64,000 bases of DNA, taken from NCBI RefSeq assembly GCF_001746915.1, contig NZ_MJGC01000025.1, positions 1-64,000 of the forward strand, read 5' to 3'. Below the pieces are notes generated by a model that saw only the letters and a program-made list of their open reading frames with translations, was not told the DNA's origin and did no database searches. The stretch comes from Desertifilum tharense IPPAS B-1220. Lineage in GTDB: Bacteria > Cyanobacteriota > Cyanobacteriia > Cyanobacteriales > Desertifilaceae. Positions 10,137 through 17,580 of the stretch are shown one piece after another; the first letter of the stretch is position 1; each line of letters opens with the position of its first letter. The position numbers were made by a program, and so were the translations under genes.

Positions 10137-10766
10137 ATGGCAACCTTTCACCACGTTACACCTGCTCACCGTATCGTTATTCGGGTTGATAATGATTTAA
10201 TCTGGGAGCAAAGTAGCAAATCTAAAAAGCATTATCTATACCGTCGCTCAACCGGGGAAAAGTTACTGGTTAGTCGCTATTCCGAAGATATAGAGGCTTT
10301 TTTAAGATCGGGTCAAAAGCACAGTACGCCTCAACATCGGACTCTGATTCGACAATCTAACGGCATTGTTCTAGAACAAAGTACAAAAAGCGGTAAATAC
10401 TATCTTTATGAAGTGCAAACTGGTCGTAAACTAGCTGTCACTTCCAGTAGAAGTCAAGCTGATGGGTTATTCGCTAACTTTGCTTCTCAATTCTCAGATG
10501 ACTTTGAGGATAGCGGAGCCTTTGAAGAAGAGGATTATATTCCAGAGCCGAAAGTTAATGAGCAGAACTTTTATCAAGTATTAGGGTTGAATTCTGCTCA
10601 ATCATTAACTCCAGAGATTCTTAAAGCTGCTTATCGCAAAAAGGTTGCTGAGTATCATCCCGATCGAGTTCATGGTCTAGGATTAGAGTTGCAGCAGTTA
10701 GCAGAGCAGAAAACCAAAGAAATTAATGAAGCTTACGAGTCTCTCAAGGTAATTCACCGCTTTTAA
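10137..10766 (+). CDS. C-terminal J-domain protein with duplicated N-terminal module
   Basis: 209 residues. Residues about 142-205 are a J domain (NFYQVLGL opening, HPD motif in EYHPDRVHG), the part that stimulates DnaK/Hsp70 ATPase. The N-terminal half contains two copies of a ~35-residue module, each with an EQS(S/T)KSxKxYLY core followed by TGxKL, which I do not recognise as a named domain. J domains at the C-terminus are a minority layout, so this is a specialised co-chaperone rather than DnaJ. ATG 10137 is preferred to the GTG at 10086. Its 3' end overlaps the convergent methyltransferase gene by 23 bases. Confidence 0.82.
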   Translation: MATFHHVTPAHRIVIRVDNDLIWEQSSKSKKHYLYRRSTGEKLLVSRYSEDIEAFLRSGQKHSTPQHRTLIRQSNGIVLEQSTKSGKYYLYEVQTGRKLAVTSSRSQADGLFANFASQFSDDFEDSGAFEEEDYIPEPKVNEQNFYQVLGLNSAQSLTPEILKAAYRKKVAEYHPDRVHGLGLELQQLAEQKTKEINEAYESLKVIHRF

Positions 10767-11514
10767 CCGCTTTGCCGATATACATTACTGAAGTGTTGCT
10801 GTTAATTTTAATGGGAACGATTCGAGTTTCTCGGTACTCTCGATAAATGTCTAGCTTCTCTTTCAAGAAGGCAACAGGGTTAGAAACTTCCCAAGAACCA
10901 AACATATCGAAACCTTGGATTTCTACTTGATTGAATCCCTGACTTTCTAACATTTGAGTAAGTTCTTCGGGAGTGATAAATTTTTCCCAATCATGAACGC
11001 CGGGTTGAATTTCTCGCAAGATGTTTTCTAACATCCAAATCATGACGACTTTAGATTTGAAGTTGCGGTTGATGGTATCAAAGAAGAAGATCCCGTTGGG
11101 TTTCAGAATGCGATGAATCTCGGCGAGGACTTGAGAAACATCGGCAACATGTTCTAGAACATCGACGCAGATGACCGCATCAAATGTATCATTGTTATAG
11201 GGCATCTTTTCAGCAACCCCTTGACGATAATCAATCTCTAGTTGATTGAGGTTGGCGTGATTGCGAGCGGCTTGAATGCATTTTTCAGATAAATCGATTC
11301 CCGATACTTTTACCCCTCGCTTTGCCATATATTCGCAAGAAAACCCCCCGCCACAACCGACATCTAGGGCGGTTAAACCTTGCCAATTTTCAATGTAACG
11401 ATCGAAAAATTCAAAGCGGGGACGATTGAGGTGATAAAGCGCATAGATTTTTTCATTCGCATCCCACCAGCGATCGGCTTGAACGTTATAAAATTCTAAG
11501 TCGTTTTTTGTCAT
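10744..11514 (-). CDS. UbiG-like class I SAM-dependent methyltransferase
   Basis: 256 residues. The SAM-binding motif LDVGCGGGFSCEYMAKRG lies near residue 50, with a post-I acidic GIDLSE and the motif DAVICVDVLEHV. The overall pattern resembles UbiG/Coq3 O-methyltransferases. Cyanobacteria make plastoquinone rather than ubiquinone, so the name UbiG should not be taken as the substrate. ATG start at 11514. The start region is divergent from the glycosyltransferase gene, whose ATG lies 23 bases away, so the two promoters must overlap coding sequence or leaders. Its 3' end overlaps the J-domain gene. Confidence 0.85.
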   Translation of the reverse strand: MTKNDLEFYNVQADRWWDANEKIYALYHLNRPRFEFFDRYIENWQGLTALDVGCGGGFSCEYMAKRGVKVSGIDLSEKCIQAARNHANLNQLEIDYRQGVAEKMPYNNDTFDAVICVDVLEHVADVSQVLAEIHRILKPNGIFFFDTINRNFKSKVVMIWMLENILREIQPGVHDWEKFITPEELTQMLESQGFNQVEIQGFDMFGSWEVSNPVAFLKEKLDIYREYRETRIVPIKINSNTSVMYIGKAVKSGELP

Positions 11515-11537
11515 GGATAAACTTTAATTGGGTTGGT

Positions 11538-12269
11538 ATGGTTGCAAAAGTATCTGTAGTGATTCCCACCTTAAATGAAGCGAACTATTTGGGCAGGACT
11601 TTGCGCCATCTTAGTTTACTCGATCCTCCCGTTTTTGAGGCGATCGTCGTTGATGGGGGTAGCACAGATGACACGATCGCGATCGCCAAATCCTTAGCAA
11701 CGGCTGTTATTGTAACTTCATCGGGGCGATCGCGCCAGATGAACCAAGGTGCCAAAGCCGCCACAGGCGACATTCTGTGCTTTCTCCACGCCGATACGCT
11801 GCTTCCCGATGATGCGATCGCCATTATCGAGCAAACCTTAGCCGATCCTGAGATTGCTTGCGGGGGCTTCATCTCGCTGATGACGGGTTCGCAAACCACC
11901 CGCTGGGGAATTTCCCTGCATAATTTTTTAAAAACCTATTACGCCCCCCTGCTATTTCACCCGATCCTGTTCTGGAGAGGGTTGCGCCTGTTATTTGGCG
12001 ATCAGGCGATGTTCTGTCGGGTTGAGGACTTTTGGGCGGGTGGCGGCTTTAATCCCCAAATACCGATTATGGAAGAAGCCGATTTTTGCCTCAAAATGGT
12101 GAAACGGGGGCGCATTTGTCAAGTCAACCGCGTGGTTCAAAGTAGCGATCGCCGCGTCGCCCATTGGGGACCCCTTAAAGCCAATCTCGTCTATTTAAGC
12201 GTGGGTTTCCTCTGGGGATTGGGCGTTTCTCCCCAATTGCTCAAAAAATTCTATCAAGAGATTCGCTAG
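11538..12269 (+). CDS. TIGR04283-type family 2 glycosyltransferase
   Basis: 243 residues. A GT-A fold with opening VSVVIPTLNEANYLGRTL, a DGGSTDDT nucleotide-binding turn, and a FLHADTLLP segment supplying the DxD-like metal site. A hydrophobic C-terminal region (residues about 140-170 and 220-240) suggests membrane association. The match is to the subfamily found with radical-SAM or arsenosugar loci, but no such partner is visible here. ATG 11538 was chosen because the family starts one or two residues before VSVVIP; an upstream TTG would overlap the divergent gene. Convergent with the ion-channel gene, stops only 5 bases apart. Confidence 0.85.
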   Translation: MVAKVSVVIPTLNEANYLGRTLRHLSLLDPPVFEAIVVDGGSTDDTIAIAKSLATAVIVTSSGRSRQMNQGAKAATGDILCFLHADTLLPDDAIAIIEQTLADPEIACGGFISLMTGSQTTRWGISLHNFLKTYYAPLLFHPILFWRGLRLLFGDQAMFCRVEDFWAGGGFNPQIPIMEEADFCLKMVKRGRICQVNRVVQSSDRRVAHWGPLKANLVYLSVGFLWGLGVSPQLLKKFYQEIR

Positions 12270-12274
12270 GGGAT

Positions 12275-13336
12275 TTATTCATCCACCTGGATCAGGGTTT
12301 CATCATCTAAATGAATCGCCCGGTTGGTAGTTTTCGTAGAAGCAACCGCATCCCAAGTCCATCCCCCCTCCTCAACCATTGCGAGTAACAATTGGCGGCG
12401 AAATTTTAGACCTTGAGTGCGTTGGGCAAATTCGCGATCGCTAACCGTTGGAATTCCCGCCTGTTTGAGCAAATCTAAAGACAGTAGCGGGGGAGTCTCA
12501 GAACTCGGTTGAATATAAGCCGATTTTAACGTTCTTAAAAAAGCAGCATTCGCCCGACGCGCCGGATCGACAGAAGCCGGATCGACTTGGCTATCTTGTT
12601 TTATCCCATATTTCAATAAAGTCAGGGTTTCATCGAACACTACAAAACTCAGCACAAAGTCTCGGCTGCGCTGGATGGCGTGAAAATAATACAAAATGGG
12701 ATAGGCTAAATAACTTTCTCCAATGCCGGATAATTCGGAGGTGAGGTTAATTAAGTGTTGGGAAAATTGTCCAAAATCCTGCCCATTCCAACAGCGCACC
12801 AAAATATCATCCGGCGTTCCCCCCAAAGCCGAAATATAGACCGAAATTTGCCGTTTTTTGACGGCGGCGGAAACTATAGGTAGGAGATAAGTAATTGAGA
12901 GGGAAACAATAAAAAAACCATTAGCCGCCGCGATCGCCGTCGCAATTTGCCAAAGCCTCCCCTGGGGCTGATAATCGCCTAAGCCCAATGTGGTAATGGT
13001 AAACCCTACAAAGTAGATCCGCTGCCAAATATCAGCAGCAACTTGGGTTGTGGCATTGACAACCGATCCTTCAAAAGCAATAAAAATTAAACTCCACGCC
13101 ACCCATGCGATCCCAAACCACACGAGGGGAGTCGCCACTAAAATCGACCAACCCGTCATTTGTAGCAAGCGATGATTGGATTGGCGACGATGGAGATAAA
13201 GGGCGACTTTCCACACCCAAGATGCCACTCGCCCGGAAATTGGACCCCCTCCACCCAACGTCAGCGTTGTAATGGTAATATCCCAACAAATTAGACCGAG
13301 TAAAACTAGGCCTATAATTTCGATTCCAATTGACAT
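12275..13336 (-). CDS. Two-transmembrane ion channel family protein
   Basis: 353 residues. Hydrophobic segments lie at about residues 5-28, 60-85 and 125-155. The pore loop TITTLGLGDYQP around residue 115 matches the selectivity-filter pattern of potassium channels (TxGYGD), here with GLGD. A cytosolic C-terminal half of about 190 residues carries no RCK motif that I can recognise. Predicted to conduct monovalent cations, probably K+. The tyrosine-to-leucine change in the filter makes ion selectivity uncertain. It has its own upstream gap of about 100 bases, so it is probably monocistronic. Confidence 0.8.
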   Translation of the reverse strand: MSIGIEIIGLVLLGLICWDITITTLTLGGGGPISGRVASWVWKVALYLHRRQSNHRLLQMTGWSILVATPLVWFGIAWVAWSLIFIAFEGSVVNATTQVAADIWQRIYFVGFTITTLGLGDYQPQGRLWQIATAIAAANGFFIVSLSITYLLPIVSAAVKKRQISVYISALGGTPDDILVRCWNGQDFGQFSQHLINLTSELSGIGESYLAYPILYYFHAIQRSRDFVLSFVVFDETLTLLKYGIKQDSQVDPASVDPARRANAAFLRTLKSAYIQPSSETPPLLSLDLLKQAGIPTVSDREFAQRTQGLKFRRQLLLAMVEEGGWTWDAVASTKTTNRAIHLDDETLIQVDE

Positions 13337-13440
13337 TCCTAACGGTTTTTCGCTCCCTCGCTAGCCCAGCAGCTATTTTGCTATAGGCTAGCGAATAGCG
13401 ATCGCGCCTAACCTGTATCAAGAGAAAGAATTTCACTCGC

Positions 13441-14592
13441 CTAGAAGCGTAGAATTTCCTGCTGGTAGTTCTCCGGAAACGGTTCAATTTCCCAAACCAA
13501 ACCTTCCCCAGACTCTAGCGCCACATCCACAAACAATAAATCCGCCGCCGTCAGCGCCAAATCTTCATTATTTTCAAACGGCTGTAAATCTTCAGTCAGC
13601 AGTCGCAGGCGGAACCCCCCCGGAATTCTCCCCTCTAAGCTGCCTGGGTGAAGCTCAAAGCGCCAGATATTAGGGTTTTGGAGATTTTGAGACAGAATGC
13701 GAAGTTCGTAGGGTTGTCCGGCAATCAAGAGCGATCGCACGGCCATTGCCTCTGCCATCATTTCTTCAGTACCCCTCGCCCCTGCTAGGGCAGGTTGAAA
13801 CTCCACTCTCTCCCAACCGCATTGTTGGGCGAGGCGAGACACCCCCTGTTGCAACCATTGGCGAAGATTCCATTGTTCGGGTAAGCCTTGACGCTGTTGC
13901 GTGAAGCGCTGACGCCAGCCATCATGGGCAATTAAAGCCGCCCACCACTCAAAGGGAATGGCTAGTCGCGGATCGAGTAATTCTGGGGAAGCGAGACGTT
14001 CGAGGAGGTTTTCGGCTTGGGTGAGGGAAAGCTGGGGAAGCGGTGAAACGGCGGCTTGGGTGGGTTCTGTGGGGCAAAGTTGACGCGCCACCATAAAAAC
14101 GGACAAATCGGCGATCAGTTGGGTATCGTCTAAGCTGTAGGTGCGATCGCGATCGTGATATTGTCCTTGGGTTTTCAGGTGTTGATGCGTGGTATAGCCC
14201 CAAACCCGAATTCCTGCATCGGGATGAACTTGAACCGCTAAATAATAATCAGCCCGCCAACTGGGAATATCAACCCATTCTTGGGGAACCCGCAATTCTC
14301 GATTGTCAATGGCTTCGCTAGGAACTAAAAGCAAGCGTTGATGGTTGAGGCGCACCGCCGTTCCGTTTGTTCCCTCCCAAAATTTTAGATCCAGTTGAGC
14401 CGCTAACCCGTTTTCCGGTAACTCTGTGAGAACTGCATCCAGACAAAGCTGATTCAAATAGGCATTCCAACGCGCTTGGGGGGTGGAAAACGCCCGAACG
14501 TTTCGCCAAGCCTGTTGTTGCGCCTCTATTGACAGTTCAAAAAATAACTGAGTCGGTTCAACCGAATTAAAGGGAGTGGAATCAGCCGTCAT
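13441..14592 (-). CDS. DUF1822 family protein
   Basis: 383 residues, soluble, no membrane segment seen. The opening (LFFELSIEAQQQAWRN) and the final EPFPENYQQEILRF match the DUF1822 family of cyanobacteria. The function is not established. DUF1822 genes are repeatedly found beside sigma-70-family sigma factors and CHAT/CHASE2 proteins, and here it lies directly downstream of the sigma factor on the same strand (124-base gap containing a hairpin), which supports a shared regulatory role. Confidence 0.85.
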   Translation of the reverse strand: MTADSTPFNSVEPTQLFFELSIEAQQQAWRNVRAFSTPQARWNAYLNQLCLDAVLTELPENGLAAQLDLKFWEGTNGTAVRLNHQRLLLVPSEAIDNRELRVPQEWVDIPSWRADYYLAVQVHPDAGIRVWGYTTHQHLKTQGQYHDRDRTYSLDDTQLIADLSVFMVARQLCPTEPTQAAVSPLPQLSLTQAENLLERLASPELLDPRLAIPFEWWAALIAHDGWRQRFTQQRQGLPEQWNLRQWLQQGVSRLAQQCGWERVEFQPALAGARGTEEMMAEAMAVRSLLIAGQPYELRILSQNLQNPNIWRFELHPGSLEGRIPGGFRLRLLTEDLQPFENNEDLALTAADLLFVDVALESGEGLVWEIEPFPENYQQEILRF

Positions 14593-14663
14593 TAAACACT
14601 ACTCCTCACCAAAGGCACCATCTATCCAAGTTTCCGATTGTAAAGAGCGGGAATGGGCAGTAA

Positions 14664-14701
14664 GTGGCTAATGGCGGGTGAATCAAGCCACCACTAGCCA
14701 C
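14664..14701 (-). promoter_or_regulatory. Hairpin between the sigma factor and DUF1822 genes
   Basis: An inverted repeat with a near-perfect arm of about 14 bp (GTGGCTAnTGG paired with its complement) and a ~10-base loop lies between the sigma factor stop and the DUF1822 start. No T-tract follows on the minus strand, so it is more likely an mRNA processing or stability element, or a weak terminator, than an intrinsic terminator. Confidence 0.45.
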
Positions 14702-14716
14702 GTTGATAAACTGCTT

Positions 14717-15895
14717 TCACTCCTCACGCTGGAAATGAGTATTTAACCACTCATCCAGCACAACACTCATGCTTTTCAATACCTCGGAAGTTAAAGAAAT
14801 ATGCAGGCTTTCCGCGCTCCATTGAGCTAGGGTACTTAAAAGGGTTGAGCGAATTTTGGTTAAGCGGCGAGACACGGTATATTGCTTAATTTCCAGCTTT
14901 TGCGCCAGTTGTTGTTGAGTTAATCCTTGGGCGTAGTAAAGCTGCAATAATTCTTGAGATTCAGGAGCCAGTTGTGCCATTGCATCCGTCAGAATTTGGT
15001 TGATTTGACTGTGATGTAGCAGGCGGCTTTGTTCTTCTTGTTGGGCGATGAGTTGCGAGAGTAAAGATTCGCCTTCAAAGGCGACTAATTCATCCACCCA
15101 CTCGCTTTCTTGTTCGGGTTTGGTGCTATTAAGGGAATGGCGTACCGGGTAGAGGTAGGCGCGGGCGGCTTTGACGCAAGCCAGCAGCCACTTTTCGAGA
15201 TCGGCGGCTTGACAAGGGGGCAGATTTTGGCGATGTTCGTTATAGCAAGTGGCGATCGCCTTCCAGGTTTCCCCATCTGGCGTATCGAGTTGGCGCGTTC
15301 CCGATGCTTGAGTGGGGACGTAAATCGCCTTAAAGCAACTCCAGGCTAAAATATAACTCGCGATCGTTTCCGCAGGCAGTCCTGACACGGCGAGGGCTTC
15401 TTCTAGGCGTTTTTGACTCAGTTTCCTCAGCAGCGCCCAGGGGGTGCAGATATCCACCTCATGACGCTGGCGCAGGGTTTCTTTAATGGCGCTGTGAAAG
15501 ATGGCGCTGGCGTAGTTATTGAGGCGCACGCCCTGTTGAGGATTGTAGCCTTTGAGGACTTTATCGACTTGGGCGATCGCAATTTGAAAGTAATCGGATA
15601 GCGCATACTGGGAACTGTGAAAGCTCAACACAATCTTATGCGCCGTCCAATACCCCGTTTCCTGTAAATAGGCAACTAAGTGCGATCGCGCCAGCCTATC
15701 CAAGCGCGACTCCCAAATCTTATACCAATACAGCACCCAAAACTGATTTGCCGAAGTCTCCCGCTTATCAGAACCCTCCAAACACTTCTGCATACTGCGG
15801 CGTAACTGCGAATCGCTAACCCAACCCTTCAACCGATCTGCATCAAATTGCAAGAAGGTTGAGAATATATCAATCAAACTTGCCCTAGGGTGCAT
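14717..15895 (-). CDS. Sigma-70 family RNA polymerase sigma factor (cyanobacterial ECF-like, DUF1822-linked)
   Basis: 392 residues. The N-terminal opening MHPRASLIDIFSTFLQF is typical of the cyanobacterial sigma subfamily next to DUF1822 genes. The C-terminal 60 residues carry a sigma-4 helix-turn-helix (LTQQQLAQKLEIKQYTVSRR). It should redirect RNA polymerase to a specific stress or surface regulon. I placed the start at ATG 15895; an in-frame upstream ATG at 16000 would add 35 residues unlike the family. No anti-sigma factor is adjacent. Divergent from ilvE, with a strong hairpin between them. Confidence 0.88.
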   Translation of the reverse strand: MHPRASLIDIFSTFLQFDADRLKGWVSDSQLRRSMQKCLEGSDKRETSANQFWVLYWYKIWESRLDRLARSHLVAYLQETGYWTAHKIVLSFHSSQYALSDYFQIAIAQVDKVLKGYNPQQGVRLNNYASAIFHSAIKETLRQRHEVDICTPWALLRKLSQKRLEEALAVSGLPAETIASYILAWSCFKAIYVPTQASGTRQLDTPDGETWKAIATCYNEHRQNLPPCQAADLEKWLLACVKAARAYLYPVRHSLNSTKPEQESEWVDELVAFEGESLLSQLIAQQEEQSRLLHHSQINQILTDAMAQLAPESQELLQLYYAQGLTQQQLAQKLEIKQYTVSRRLTKIRSTLLSTLAQWSAESLHISLTSEVLKSMSVVLDEWLNTHFQREE

Positions 15896-16043
15896 CACAA
15901 CCTGAATTTCATCCAGTCCGGTACTATCATAGCGACATCCGACCGAGGAACAGCTTCTAGCCAATCTCTTCAACCGAAAGGATGCATAATTTCTCCCCAT
16001 CCAACCTAAAGACGCCTAGGAGAACGGAAACGGCTTTAGATTC

Positions 16044-16078
16044 TAGCCCGCTTCCCCTTGAATATCTGAAGCGGGCTA
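16044..16078 (+). terminator. Strong hairpin in the sigma factor / ilvE divergent region
   Basis: A perfect 10-bp inverted repeat (TAGCCCGCTT ... AAGCGGGCTA) with a 15-base loop, followed on the plus strand by ATCTTTTCC. It has intrinsic-terminator form in the plus direction, but no plus-strand gene ends upstream. It could be a leader attenuator for ilvE or a barrier to antisense transcription into it. Confidence 0.45.
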
Positions 16079-16244
16079 ATCTTTTCCTTGCAAACCTCGA
16101 TTCCAATAGCTCCGATCTTCCTACCAAATAACAGACATTTTGTCAAGAATTTTGAGGATTGCCATCCCCTAACCTCATTTGACGAACAACCCAAGCCCGC
16201 CTATATTTCTTAATTATCCGATCGCGCTAGGCTTGATATTCCCT

Positions 16245-17156
16245 ATGCATAACTTTTTACCAATTGCATACTTTAGAAATCAGTTTGTACCCTTTACTGA
16301 TGCTAATATTTCAATTGCCACCCACGCTCTCCACTACGGAACCGCCGCCTTTGGCGGACTGCGCGGGATTCCCGATCCTCAAAATCCCCAACAGGCGCTA
16401 CTATTTCGTCTAGACCGCCACTGTCAGCGCCTCAGCAACAGCGCCCGTTTTCTTCTGTTTGACCTAAGTGCCGATAAAATTCAAAGCATTATTGTTGATT
16501 TCGTCAAAAAAAATCAACCCACCTCATCCTTTTACATCCGTCCCCTAGTTTACACCTCAGACCTCGGCATTTCTCCCCGCCTCCACAACATTGAAAAAGA
16601 CTTCTTCGTCTACGGTTTGGAACTCGGCGATTATCTATCCCCAGAAGGCATTAACTGTCGCATTAGTTCCTGGTATCGTCAAGAAGACCGCAGCCTCCCC
16701 CTAAGAGGAAAAATCAGCGGCGCTTACATCACCTCCTCCCTCGCCAAAACCGAAGCCGTAGAATCAGGCTTTGACGAAGCCATCCTCATGAACTCCCAAG
16801 GAAAAGTCTGCGAAGCCTCCGGGATGAACATTTTCATCGTCAGAAACGGACAACTGATCACCCCCGGCTACGAACAAGATATCCTAGAAGGCATCACCCG
16901 CGACAGCGTTCTCACCCTCGCCAGAGACTTAGGAATTCCCACCGTTGAAAGGTCTGTAGACAAATCGGAACTTTTCATCGCCGATGAAGTCTTCCTCTGC
17001 GGAACCGCCGCCAAAATTACCCCCGTCAAACGCATTGAAAACTACTCTTTTTCCACCAAAAGACCCATCACCGAAAAACTCCGCGAAAAACTAACCGCCA
17101 TCACCGAAAACCGCGACCCTCAGTATCAGGATTGGGTTTATACGATTCCCCTCTAG
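16245..17156 (+). CDS. ilvE: Branched-chain amino acid aminotransferase
   Basis: Class IV PLP aminotransferase, last step of leucine, isoleucine and valine synthesis, cytoplasmic. 303 residues, the usual length. Seen: ATHALHYGTAAFGGLRG near residue 30, the SGAYITSSLAK lysine region, EASGMNIFIV and GITRDSVLTLA. ATG 16245 (MHNFLPIAYF) fits the family start; a TTG at 16179 would add 22 residues and is rejected. The stop is followed immediately by repeat locus B, so its mRNA 3' end is G-rich. Confidence 0.93.
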   Translation: MHNFLPIAYFRNQFVPFTDANISIATHALHYGTAAFGGLRGIPDPQNPQQALLFRLDRHCQRLSNSARFLLFDLSADKIQSIIVDFVKKNQPTSSFYIRPLVYTSDLGISPRLHNIEKDFFVYGLELGDYLSPEGINCRISSWYRQEDRSLPLRGKISGAYITSSLAKTEAVESGFDEAILMNSQGKVCEASGMNIFIVRNGQLITPGYEQDILEGITRDSVLTLARDLGIPTVERSVDKSELFIADEVFLCGTAAKITPVKRIENYSFSTKRPITEKLREKLTAITENRDPQYQDWVYTIPL

Positions 17157-17580
17157 GAAGAAGGGAATTGGGAGTTAGGAGTTGGGAGTTGGGGGGGAAA
17201 GAAGGGAATTGGGAGTTAGGAGTTGGGAGTTAGGGGGGAAGAAGGGAAACAGGAGTTAGGAGTTGGGAGTTAGGGGGAAAAGAGATGGAAAAACTTGATA
17301 ACTATCAACTCAGCACTAAATTTTCCACTCACAACTCGGAACCCAGAACCAGCGCACTATACTATCCCCCACCTCCTCACTCTCTTCCCCACTCAGACTC
17401 AGCACTAACTTCCCTCCACCCTCTTCGGAACTCGGAACTTTACACTAACTTCCCCACTCGGAACTCGGAACTCGGAACTCGGAACTGACTCAGCACTCAG
17501 CACTTTACACTCAGCACTCTCTTCCCCCCACCCTCTTCCCCACTCAGCACTCAGCACTTTACACTCAGCACTAGAGAAAG
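17157..17580. repeat. Heptamer repeat locus B (G-rich arm then C-rich arm)
   Basis: Bases 17157-17280 hold GGGAGTT/AGGAGTT units starting at the ilvE stop codon. Bases 17300-17575 hold the opposite sense, with CAACTCG, AACTCGG and CAGCACT heptamers plus blocks of CTCTTCCCC. The right end (ACTCAGCACTTTACACTCAG pattern) is nearly identical to that of locus C near 25860. All units share period 7 and an ACTC core. The C-rich arm runs right up to the ATG of the caspase gene and leaves it no ordinary promoter spacing. Confidence 0.9.

Noticed and set aside
14600..14620. ACTCCTCAC string resembling the conserved core of the Yfr1 small RNA
   Set aside because: The Yfr1 core is longer (ACTCCTCACAC) and is flanked by two hairpins; here no flanking stems fit and a second copy occurs in coding sequence near 14718.
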